The notes below the pieces were generated by a model. That model saw nothing but the letters and a program-made list of their open reading frames with translations, had not been told where the DNA came from and did not search any database. A stretch of 46,628 bases of DNA from contig PAAM01000019.1 of NCBI GenBank assembly GCA_002699615.1, positions 108,479 through 155,106 of the forward strand. Direction: 5' to 3'. The stretch is from Rhodobiaceae bacterium. GTDB lineage: Bacteria; Pseudomonadota; Alphaproteobacteria; Rhizobiales; TMED25. The translations under genes and the position numbers were made by a program. Shown here in pieces: positions 37,615 through 44,475 of the stretch (within the stretch, counting starts at the first letter, position 1; the number at the start of each line of letters is the position of its first letter).

Positions 37615-37615
37615 T

Positions 37616-38077
37616 TCAAATTCCTGTAGATCCAAAACCACCTCTGCCGCGAACTGTTTTAGTTATGTACTCACTCTTCTTCAAATTTATTTGCTCAACC
37701 TGAGAGATTACCATTTGAGCAATTCTGTCGCCTGGTTTTACTATGAAGGTTTTCTTACCGTGATTTATTAGTAAAATTTTTATCTCACCTCGGTAATCAC
37801 TGTCAATTGTACCTGGCGAGTTCAATACAGTTACCCCACTTTTGAATGCAACACTCGATCTTGGCCTAATTTGCGCTTCAAATCCATTTGGAAGCTCAAT
37901 CGCTATTCCGGTCGGGATTAGCTCCCAGCTACCTGAATTAATTTTAATTCCCTCTGAGCCCACGTCTGGACTTGCTTTTAAATCAAGTCCGGACGCGCCT
38001 TTTGTCTGGTATTCTGGTATTTCTGCGCGAGCAGACTTTGACACATCTACCAAATTTATCTCAAGCTTTTTTCTCAT
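37616..38077 (-). CDS. dut: dUTP diphosphatase (dUTPase)
   Basis: Dut converts dUTP to dUMP, preventing uracil incorporation and supplying dTMP synthesis. The 153-residue trimeric-type dUTPase shows motif 1 ASGLDLKA (28-35), motif 2 RPRSSVA (71-77), motif 3 GTIDSDYRGEI (89-99) with the catalytic Asp, motif 4 GDRIAQMV (116-123) and the C-terminal P-loop-like motif 5 RGRGGFGSTG. Start ATG 38077 is chosen over TTG 38101, which would overlap coaBC. coaBC-dut is a frequent alphaproteobacterial pair. Confidence 0.95.
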   Translation of the reverse strand: MRKKLEINLVDVSKSARAEIPEYQTKGASGLDLKASPDVGSEGIKINSGSWELIPTGIAIELPNGFEAQIRPRSSVAFKSGVTVLNSPGTIDSDYRGEIKILLINHGKKTFIVKPGDRIAQMVISQVEQINLKKSEYITKTVRGRGGFGSTGI

Positions 38078-38082
38078 ATCTA

Positions 38083-39282
38083 CTATTGAAAGTATTCGCA
38101 AATTCTAGTAACTAACTTATCTGCAATCTCAATTTTTGGCATTCGCTTCCATTTCTCTGATCCTGATCTATCAAATAGAATTATATTATTATAATCACCA
38201 TTGAAGACTGCTTGGTTTTCAGAGACATTATTAGCAAGGAGCCAATCAACGTCATTTTTTAAAAGTTTTTTCTTAGCATTTTCGTAAATATTCTCGGTTT
38301 CAGCTGCAAATCCAATAGATAGTTTTGGCTTGAGTTTATTGTTGTTTACCACACTCTGGATAACACTAATATTTTCAACAAGATCAAGCTTGCTATTTTT
38401 ACCATTTTTTTTTATCTTGTTCTTTTGATATTCTTTGACCTTCCAATCCACCACTGCAGCCGTAAAAACACCTATGTCAGCCGGGGATTTACTTTTTACG
38501 ACCTCCAGCATCTCCATTGCAGTTTTAACCTTAATTAAATTGACTCCTTGAGGAACTTCCTCAAATGAAGGCCCGCTTATTAATGTCGTCTGGGCTCCAT
38601 GCTTTGCTAGAGAATGAGCTATCGCATAACCTTGTTTTCCAGAAGAATTGTTTGAGATATATCTTACTGGATCAATTGGCTCAATTGTTGGACCGGCTGT
38701 AACAAAAGCTTTTTTATCTTTCAATCTATTTTTTTTTGAGAAACATTCTATGACAAAATCAATAATTGTTTCCGGCTCTTCCATTCTACCCATTCCGCTT
38801 TCCCCACATGCGGTTTCTCCAATTGCTGGCCCACAAACATAAATGCCGAATCTTTTTATATCTAGAAGGTTTTTTTGTGTTGCTGGATTGTTCCACATTT
38901 GTGGGTTCATTGCGGGTACTATTATTATTGGTTTATTTGATGCTAATAGTGTTGCAGTTGCAAGATCATCAGCCATCCCATGCGATAGCCGTGATATAAA
39001 ATTTGCAGTTGCAGGCGCAACAATTATGAAATCTGCATTTCTTGACAAATTTATGTGACCCATTTTAAGTTCGCTTTTATGGTTAAATAAATCTGTATGC
39101 ACTTCGTTCTCTGAAATTTGTGAGGCGCTCAATTCCGTTACAAATTTTCTACCAGAATTTGTGAGAATCACTTCTACGTCTGATCCACGCTTTTTTAAAA
39201 ATCTAATCAATTCAAGACTCTTATAGGCTGCAATACCACCACCTATTATCAGAAGTATTTTTTTATCTTTGAGGTCTTTCAT
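38083..39282 (-). CDS. coaBC: Bifunctional CoaBC (phosphopantothenoylcysteine synthetase/decarboxylase)
   Basis: CoaBC performs two steps of coenzyme A synthesis: joining cysteine to phosphopantothenate (CoaB) and decarboxylating the product (CoaC). The 399-residue protein has the flavin-binding CoaC half with GGGIAAYKSLELIR, catalytic H76 (GHINLSR), PAMNPQMW (123-130) and the ACGESGMGRM lid with C159, then the CoaB half with TAGPTIEPIDPVRYISNNSS beginning near 195 and FTAAVVDW. ATG 39282 is chosen; an upstream in-frame start at 39342 would overlap ubiB by about 55 bases. Confidence 0.96.
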   Translation of the reverse strand: MKDLKDKKILLIIGGGIAAYKSLELIRFLKKRGSDVEVILTNSGRKFVTELSASQISENEVHTDLFNHKSELKMGHINLSRNADFIIVAPATANFISRLSHGMADDLATATLLASNKPIIIVPAMNPQMWNNPATQKNLLDIKRFGIYVCGPAIGETACGESGMGRMEEPETIIDFVIECFSKKNRLKDKKAFVTAGPTIEPIDPVRYISNNSSGKQGYAIAHSLAKHGAQTTLISGPSFEEVPQGVNLIKVKTAMEMLEVVKSKSPADIGVFTAAVVDWKVKEYQKNKIKKNGKNSKLDLVENISVIQSVVNNNKLKPKLSIGFAAETENIYENAKKKLLKNDVDWLLANNVSENQAVFNGDYNNIILFDRSGSEKWKRMPKIEIADKLVTRICEYFQ

Positions 39283-39287
39283 AAAAT

Positions 39288-40799
39288 TTATCCCATAATC
39301 AAAGCTAATATAAAAATGAAGGCTACAATTGTTATAATCCAAAAACCATTTGTCTTAAAGTAGTTTTGACTCTGTCTAGTTCTTGACTGACTCTCTTCAA
39401 GGAACCTATTAAAACTTTCATTTGTTTTTTTGGCATCACTCAAAAAGTCAGGAAAATCATTAAGTGCAACACCAAATCTTGAAAGTCCTTCGATTCCCTG
39501 TTTTATTTTCTTTTCAGGTGATAGTTTGTCTTCCATCCATTTTTTTACTATTGGCTCGGCAATATCCCACATATTTAGATTTGGATCCAAACTTCTGGCG
39601 ACACCCTCCGTAACTACCATTGTTTTCTGAAGTAATAACAACTCCGGCCTTGTTTCCATTCGAAATTGTTCAGTAACTTCAAATAATTGAGTTAAGACAT
39701 TTGCCATAGAAATATCGTTAGCATTTTTTCCAGATAGTGGCTCCCCGATAGCGCGTAAGGCCTGGCTAAATTCGTCGAGCTTTTGATTATCAGGAACATA
39801 CCCTGCCTCAAAGTGTACTTCGGCTGCTCTTTTATAGTTTTTTGTTATTAAGCCCCATAGTATCTCAGCAAGAAAATTCTGTTCTTTCTCGCCCAATCTT
39901 CCCATTATACCAAAATCTAAAATAACTAATTTTCCTTCTTCATTAATCAAAAGATTCCCCTGGTGCATATCTGCGTGGAAAAAGCCATTCCTAAGGGCTT
40001 GCGTGAGAAATGACTGAATTACGATTCTTGCTAAATCTTTCAGGTCATATTTTTTCTCAATTAATTTAGCCCTATCTCTTATTGAGACTCCTTCTACCCA
40101 TTCAATAGTAAGTATTTTTTTTGTAGTCTTTTCCCAATATATTTTTGGTACAACATATTCATCACTTTCATTCATGTTACCATTTATTTCTGAAATTGCG
40201 GCGGCCTCATACCTTAAATCCATCTCCATTTGAACCGACCTTTGCATGGTTTGAATTGACTCTTTAAATCTGAGCCTTTTAAGATCGCTATTAAACTTTT
40301 CCATAAGATGAGCGAGAAAGTAGAAGAAGTCGAAATCCTTATTAAACTTTTCCTCAACATTTGGTCTTACAATTTTTATAGCTACTTTTCTGCCGTCAAA
40401 CAATTCTCCTGTATGAACTTGCGCGATTGATGCAGCGGCAATTGGTTCATCAAATTTAGCGAAAACATCCTGAAGATTTGTATTGAACTCAGACTCTATG
40501 ATTTCCTCAGAGATTTTTTTATCAAATTTTGGAAGATCATCTTGAAGGTTTGCCAATTCTTTTGCAAATCCTGCGCCGATAATATCTGGTCTTGTCGCTA
40601 AAAATTGCCCGAGTTTAATATAAGCTGGCCCCAGACTCTCAAGAGTACTACCGAATGTTTTACTCTTTTTTTTCGTATTGCTAAATACTTTATTAAGTAA
40701 AGAGTAAGAATTTTTAGGCAGAAAATTGTCTGGGATCTCAGATCTACTAAACAAGTAACCAACTTTAAGAATTTGAAATAAGTGAGAGAAATAACTCAT
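39288..40799 (-). CDS. ubiB: UbiB, atypical kinase/ATPase of ubiquinone synthesis
   Basis: UbiB is a protein-kinase-like membrane ATPase (ADCK/COQ8 family) that supports ubiquinone biosynthesis. In the 503-residue product I see the family KxGQ motif as AYIKLGQFLATRPDIIG (KLGQ at 62-65), an alanine-rich loop PIAAASIAQVH, the catalytic-loop FHADMHQGNLL and metal-binding DFGIMGR, and a C-terminal membrane segment (WIITIVAFIFILALIMG). ATG 40799 is used; a longer in-frame start overlapping ubiE is unlikely. It lies between ubiE and coaBC, as in many alphaproteobacteria. Confidence 0.95.
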   Translation of the reverse strand: MSYFSHLFQILKVGYLFSRSEIPDNFLPKNSYSLLNKVFSNTKKKSKTFGSTLESLGPAYIKLGQFLATRPDIIGAGFAKELANLQDDLPKFDKKISEEIIESEFNTNLQDVFAKFDEPIAAASIAQVHTGELFDGRKVAIKIVRPNVEEKFNKDFDFFYFLAHLMEKFNSDLKRLRFKESIQTMQRSVQMEMDLRYEAAAISEINGNMNESDEYVVPKIYWEKTTKKILTIEWVEGVSIRDRAKLIEKKYDLKDLARIVIQSFLTQALRNGFFHADMHQGNLLINEEGKLVILDFGIMGRLGEKEQNFLAEILWGLITKNYKRAAEVHFEAGYVPDNQKLDEFSQALRAIGEPLSGKNANDISMANVLTQLFEVTEQFRMETRPELLLLQKTMVVTEGVARSLDPNLNMWDIAEPIVKKWMEDKLSPEKKIKQGIEGLSRFGVALNDFPDFLSDAKKTNESFNRFLEESQSRTRQSQNYFKTNGFWIITIVAFIFILALIMG

Positions 40800-40809
40800 A
40801 AATTTACTC

Positions 40810-41571
40810 TTATATCTTCCATCCTGAATGAATGCATGCAATTCCTCCAGATAGGTTTGTATACTTAGTATTGATGAATCGAGATTTTGTTATTAAGTCG
40901 GTCAACTCATCTTGCTTTGGAAATCGCTCGATGCTCTCTACAAGGTACTGATATGAGTTTCGATCTTTTGTAACAAAGTTTCCGATCTCAGGTATTATAT
41001 TTTTTGAGTAGAAATCATAGAATTTTTTTATTATCGGCACTTCTACACTAGAAAACTCTAAACATAAAAATTTCCCGCCGCTCTTTAACACCCTATTTAT
41101 CTCAAATAAAGCATTTTCCATTGATGCGACATTCCTTATTCCAAAAGCAATTGCCACACAATCCATTGAGTTACTAGCAAGGGGAATATTTTCTGCATCC
41201 GATACTATAAAGTCGATATTTTTTTTAAAATTTTTGTATTCTTTTCTCTTAATTGCCTGCTCAATCATTGTCTCATTAATATCCATCATATATACATTTG
41301 TATTTATTGATTTCTTATCTAATAACTTATAACCGATATCTCCCGTCCCACAAGCCAAGTCTAGATAATTAAATGCTCTTTTTGATGATATTAAATTTGA
41401 AATTGAGTTAACAAGAATTTCCTTCCAGAGTCTGTGCGTTCCGAGTGATAGTAAATCATTCATGATGTCATATCTATCTGCAACAGAACTAAAAACTTCG
41501 TTGACCTTTTTCACTTTATCTACTTTTGATACTTCTATATCTCCAAAAAAGTATTTTTTATTATTTGCCAT
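40810..41571 (-). CDS. ubiE: UbiE, ubiquinone/menaquinone C-methyltransferase
   Basis: UbiE is the SAM-dependent C-methyltransferase of ubiquinone (and, where made, menaquinone) synthesis. The 253-residue enzyme has VNEVFSSVADRYDIMNDLLS, HRLWKEIL and the SAM loop YLDLACGTGDIG (69-80), then AIAFGIRNVASMENALFEI and CLEFSSVEVPIIKKFYDFY, both signature blocks of the UbiE/COQ5 family. It starts the minus-strand set ubiE-ubiB-coaBC-dut and is divergent from mutM across 62 bases. Confidence 0.96.
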   Translation of the reverse strand: MANNKKYFFGDIEVSKVDKVKKVNEVFSSVADRYDIMNDLLSLGTHRLWKEILVNSISNLISSKRAFNYLDLACGTGDIGYKLLDKKSINTNVYMMDINETMIEQAIKRKEYKNFKKNIDFIVSDAENIPLASNSMDCVAIAFGIRNVASMENALFEINRVLKSGGKFLCLEFSSVEVPIIKKFYDFYSKNIIPEIGNFVTKDRNSYQYLVESIERFPKQDELTDLITKSRFINTKYTNLSGGIACIHSGWKI

Positions 41572-41633
41572 ATTTACTATTTAGTGCTTTGTTTATAAAT
41601 GTGAAGTTTTATAAATATCTGATTATTAATAAC

Positions 41634-42485
41634 ATGCCAGAATTACCAGAGGTGGAGATAATAAAAAATAATCTTTCTGATTATTTAGTGAATAAAACTT
41701 TCCACTCCATAAAAGTATTTACCAGCAAACTTAGATATAAAATACCACATAATTTAGCTGAGAGTGTAAAAAATCAACGCGTCACTCACATAAGCAGAGT
41801 TGCAAAATACATAATAGTTAGCCTCGATAATAATTATGCTTTACTCATACATTTAGGCATGACAGGAAATTTTTTAATTAATACAAAAAAGAAAAACCAA
41901 AAAGATAGCAAACATGTACGTATAAGGTTCGTAATGTCTGATGAGTCAAAAATTGATTATGTTGACATTAGAAAATTTGGATTTTTTAAATTAGTAACTC
42001 CACAAAAAAATGAGATTAGAAAACTCTTAGCTGAATTGGGGCCCGATGCTTTGAGTGATGAATTCAATACAAACTATCTGCAAAACACCCTAAAAAATAG
42101 GACCGTTAATATTAAAAGCGCCTTATTAAATCAGAAAATCGTGGGGGGCATTGGAAATATTTATGCATCAGAAGCTTTATTCAGAGCAAAAATATCACCA
42201 ATTACAGAGTCGAAAAAAATAGCAAAGGATAAAATAAAAATTAGTGATCTTGTTTCCTCAATAAAATTTATATTAAATGATGCAATTCAAGTAGGTGGAT
42301 CAACTATAAAGGATCATAAAAACATGAAAGGTGAAAGTGGTTATTTTCAATATAAATTTAATGTCTATAATAGAGAAAATATGGAGTGCAATGATCAAAA
42401 TTGTGACTCAAAAATAAAAAGAATTGTTCAGACGGGTAGATCCTCTTTTTATTGCGAAAAGTGCCAAAAAACGGGAAGTAGATGA
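41634..42485 (+). CDS. mutM: Formamidopyrimidine-DNA glycosylase (Fpg/MutM)
   Basis: MutM removes 8-oxoguanine and ring-opened purines from DNA and nicks the site. From ATG 41634 the 283-residue protein starts MPELPEVEIIKNNL, giving the catalytic Pro2 and Glu3; K58 lies in the RVAKYIIV strand. LIHLGMTGNF, GGIGNIYASEALFRAKISP and a C-terminal zinc finger (CNDQNC, then CEKC; C-x4-C-x16-C-x2-C) complete the family pattern. An upstream in-frame ATG at 41526 gives an unlikely hydrophobic extension. It overlaps the next gene by four bases (ATGA). Confidence 0.96.
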   Translation: MPELPEVEIIKNNLSDYLVNKTFHSIKVFTSKLRYKIPHNLAESVKNQRVTHISRVAKYIIVSLDNNYALLIHLGMTGNFLINTKKKNQKDSKHVRIRFVMSDESKIDYVDIRKFGFFKLVTPQKNEIRKLLAELGPDALSDEFNTNYLQNTLKNRTVNIKSALLNQKIVGGIGNIYASEALFRAKISPITESKKIAKDKIKISDLVSSIKFILNDAIQVGGSTIKDHKNMKGESGYFQYKFNVYNRENMECNDQNCDSKIKRIVQTGRSSFYCEKCQKTGSR

Positions 42486-43225
42486 AATATAAAAATATTT
42501 TAACCAAAAAATATAATAACGTAATGCACATAATCCTCAATCGTAAGGATAAATACAACGCATTGAATAATGAGTTAACTGATGAATTAATTGATGCGTT
42601 AAGAGAGAGTGACAAGTCAGAATTAATCAAGTGTATTGTAATTTCGGGCGTCGATGACTTTAGTGCGGGCGCCGACATAAATGAACTTGCTACAAATCCA
42701 GATTTTATTACTTCATGGGAGCTCATCGATAGTATCAAAAAGCCTTTAATTGCAGCAGTTGATGGTATCGCTTTTGGCGGGGGCAATGAACTACTATTGA
42801 TGTGCGATATTATTCTGGCCTCAAAGGAAGCAAAATTTTCTCAACCAGAAATTAATCTTGGTCTTATTTGCGGTGGGGGAGGGACGCAGAGGCTAACTAC
42901 TAAGATTGGAAAAAATTGGGCGATGGAAATGTGCTTAACTGGGAATATAGTATCGGCTGAAGAGGCAAAAAATATTGGTCTTGTAAATCATATATATGAT
43001 GCGAGTAAATTGATTAAGCATGCTCTAGATCTCGCTAATGAAATATCTCTAAAACCAATTGAGGCAATAATTTCTACAAAGAAATTAATTAAGGATGCGA
43101 GTAAAGTACATAAAGATGGACTAACTGCGGAAAGAGCTAAATTCATGCAGTTATTAAAAACTGACAACTGTATTGAAGGAATGAATGCTTTTAAAGAGAG
43201 GAGAAAGCCTCAATTCAAAAATTAA
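42482..43225 (+). CDS. Enoyl-CoA hydratase/isomerase family protein
   Basis: A 247-residue crotonase-fold enzyme. It has the CoA-binding FSAGADINEL (60-69), oxyanion-hole segment AFGGGNELLLMCDIILAS and QPEINLGLICGGGGTQRL. Both catalytic glutamates of true enoyl-CoA hydratases are present (E103 in GGGNEL and E123 in QPEI), which favours hydratase activity over other crotonase reactions. An enoyl-CoA hydratase between mutM and rpsT is a conserved alphaproteobacterial arrangement. The physiological substrate is not evident; beta-oxidation is the default guess. Confidence 0.88.
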   Translation: MKYKNILTKKYNNVMHIILNRKDKYNALNNELTDELIDALRESDKSELIKCIVISGVDDFSAGADINELATNPDFITSWELIDSIKKPLIAAVDGIAFGGGNELLLMCDIILASKEAKFSQPEINLGLICGGGGTQRLTTKIGKNWAMEMCLTGNIVSAEEAKNIGLVNHIYDASKLIKHALDLANEISLKPIEAIISTKKLIKDASKVHKDGLTAERAKFMQLLKTDNCIEGMNAFKERRKPQFKN

Positions 43226-43237
43226 TACATTATTGAG

Positions 43238-43266
43238 TTGACTGACTTCCATTCAATCTCTATATA
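43238..43266 (+). promoter_or_regulatory. Promoter candidate for rpsT
   Basis: TTGACT (43238-43243, 5/6 to the sigma70 -35) is followed after exactly 17 bases by TATATA (43261-43266, 4/6); TATATT at 43263 is an alternative -10. It lies in the 70-base gap between the hydratase gene and rpsT and would give a leader of about 20 bases, suggesting rpsT is transcribed on its own. Confidence 0.5.
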
Positions 43267-43295
43267 TTCAAATATTAATCTTAAGGAATATAAAA

Positions 43296-43556
43296 TTGGC
43301 AAATACAAAATCAGCAAAGAAAATGGTACGTAAGATTGAAAGACGCACGCTCATCAATAAGATGAGGAGGAGCATGGTCCGTACTTTTGTTAAAAAAGCT
43401 GAAGCAAGTATCGAAGCAGGTGATAAGAAGAATGCCAAGGAAGCACTTATCAATGCTGAAAGTCAAATTATGAGAGGCGCGCAGAAAGGTGCTTTTAATA
43501 AAAAGACGGCATCAAGAAAAATTTCGCGCCTTACCAAAAAACTAATAAACTCTTGA
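43296..43556 (+). CDS. rpsT: 30S ribosomal protein S20, TTG start
   Basis: S20 binds 16S rRNA. The 86-residue basic product, read from TTG 43296 as MANTKSAKKMVRKIERR, has the family length and the KKAEASIEAG...GAFNKKTASRKISRL pattern. The TTG start is firm: the ANTKSAKK N-terminus is universal, no ATG lies nearby in frame, and AAGGA sits at 43283-43287 with eight-base spacing. E. coli rpsT also starts with UUG, linked there to translational autoregulation. rpsT next to dnaA is typical of alphaproteobacteria. No clear terminator follows. Confidence 0.97.
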   Translation: MANTKSAKKMVRKIERRTLINKMRRSMVRTFVKKAEASIEAGDKKNAKEALINAESQIMRGAQKGAFNKKTASRKISRLTKKLINS

Positions 43557-43894
43557 ACTCACATTCAATACACTCTCAATAATTTGATTCAGACTAATTG
43601 TAGTTTTATTACAGTATAACTATTTTGCTATCCATTTTTGGGGCTTGTAAATTATTATTCTATTTCAATAACTTATAATTAAAGTGTCAAAGAGATAAAA
43701 AAAGGGGGTAGAATCTATTCTTTTTTTAAAAAAAAATTGTGATTTCTAGAAAAAATTAACTGTTTAAATCCTTAAATCTAGTAATTACGATTTATTATTA
43801 TTCTACAGTCAGTTGTCAGTATTTATAAATATTGATTAATAAGTTTATTTTATAAAAATCAAATATTCAGTATACTGATTATCAAAAAATACAC

Positions 43895-43923
43895 TTTCCA
43901 ATAAAAATATATTTACATATAGT
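43895..43923 (+). promoter_or_regulatory. Promoter candidate for rhodanese-dnaA
   Basis: TTTCCA (43895-43900, 4/6) and TATAGT (43918-43923, 5/6) are separated by exactly 17 bases. Transcription would begin near 43930 and give a leader of about 90 bases that contains the inverted and tandem repeats described separately. In such AT-rich DNA this match is suggestive only. Confidence 0.4.
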
Positions 43924-43944
43924 ATTCATGATAATTTTAATGAA

Positions 43945-43989
43945 TTATCCCTAATGTTTTGAGCAAATCCAACGCTTAAATAGGGATAA
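43945..43989 (+). promoter_or_regulatory. Bulged stem-loop in the rhodanese-dnaA leader
   Basis: TTATCCCTA (43945-43953) and TAGGGATAA (43981-43989) form a perfect 9-bp inverted repeat. Inside it, TTTGAGC (43958-43964) pairs with GCTTAAA (43974-43980) with one G-U wobble, leaving a 4-base bulge (43954-43957) and a 9-base loop. Together they give a 16-bp bulged stem in RNA. No T-run follows, so it is not a terminator. It may act in RNA or as two opposed protein sites in DNA. Confidence 0.5.
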
Positions 43990-44013
43990 AATAGGTGTAA
44001 AATAGGGATCAAG
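43981..44013 (+). repeat. Three 11-bp tandem repeats abutting the rhodanese start codon
   Basis: TAGGGATAAAA, TAGGTGTAAAA and TAGGGATCAAG follow each other without gaps at 43981, 43992 and 44003, ending six bases before ATG 44020. The reverse complement of the first unit, TTATCCCTA, matches 7 of 9 positions of the DnaA box. The 11-bp period is about one helical turn, so repeated binding would be on one DNA face. The GGG of the third copy also lies near where a ribosome-binding site would be. Confidence 0.75.
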
Positions 44014-44019
44014 ACTCAA

Positions 44020-44475
44020 ATGCAAATCGATATAATTAATACAAGTTCCAGCTATGCAGGAGATGTTGATCCCAAAACTGCTTGGTCCATACTTGAAAAT
44101 TATAATCAAAGTTTGCTTGTTGATGTCAGGACAAAAGCTGAATTAAGTTATGTTGGATATCCCGACCTCTCATCATTAAAGAAGTCATACATCAATGTCG
44201 AACAGCAATTTTTTCCCGACGGTAATTTAAACGAAAACTTTGTAAAAGAATTGGAAGGGATAATAAAAGAACAATACTCAACTAAAGATTGTTATATTAC
44301 ATTTTTATGTCGATCCGGGGCAAGAAGTGCGCGAGCGGCGGCAATGATGGCTGAGCAAGGATGGATTAATTGTTATAATATTGCCTATGGGTTCGAAGGT
44401 GACCCAGACGAATTTCATCATCGAGCTAAAGTAAATGGGTGGAAATATGAAGGGTTGCCATGGATACAACAATAA
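44020..44475 (+). CDS. Single-domain rhodanese-like protein
   Basis: A 151-residue cytoplasmic rhodanese. The domain starts at about residue 12 with YAGDVDPKTAW, has LLVDVRTKAELSYVG (32-46), and the active-site loop C97-R-S-G-A-R-S (FLCRSGARSARAAAMM), so a persulfide-carrying cysteine is available. The C-terminal YNIAYGFEGDPDEFHHRA with VNGWKYEGLPW is typical of an alphaproteobacterial rhodanese group. The true sulfur acceptor is unknown. The gene precedes dnaA and overlaps it by 16 bases, so dnaA is probably translated from the same mRNA. No classical ribosome-binding site precedes ATG 44020; the tandem repeats occupy that place. Confidence 0.9.
   Translation: MQIDIINTSSSYAGDVDPKTAWSILENYNQSLLVDVRTKAELSYVGYPDLSSLKKSYINVEQQFFPDGNLNENFVKELEGIIKEQYSTKDCYITFLCRSGARSARAAAMMAEQGWINCYNIAYGFEGDPDEFHHRAKVNGWKYEGLPWIQQ

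Larger units (their letters stand above)
43557..44019. other. Gene-free region upstream of rhodanese-dnaA; candidate oriC/dnaA control region
   Basis: This 463-base, very AT-rich stretch is the only gene-free interval above 300 bases. It holds an A/T hairpin (43697-43704 with 43720-43727), three 8-bp TTAA-containing tandem units (43756-43779), TCAGT repeats at 43809, 43816 and 43867, palindromes TATTTATAAATA (43820-43831) and TCAGTATACTGA (43867-43878), a promoter-like element, and the 43945-44013 repeats. No canonical DnaA box (TTATCCACA with at most one mismatch) was found by eye. Location between rpsT and dnaA and AT-richness suit an origin, but in several alphaproteobacteria oriC lies next to hemE, so it may only be dnaA control DNA. 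Confidence 0.45.

Noticed and set aside
41592-41616. Repeated TTTATAAAT (41592 and 41608) between ubiE and mutM
   Set aside because: Two AT-only 9-mers 16 bases apart in a divergent promoter region are likely by chance; no further copies seen nearby.
43697-43727. Terminator for rpsT formed by the A-run/T-run hairpin
   Set aside because: The stem is seven A-T pairs and one G-C pair with a 15-base loop, about 140 bases past the stop codon; too weak to call a terminator.
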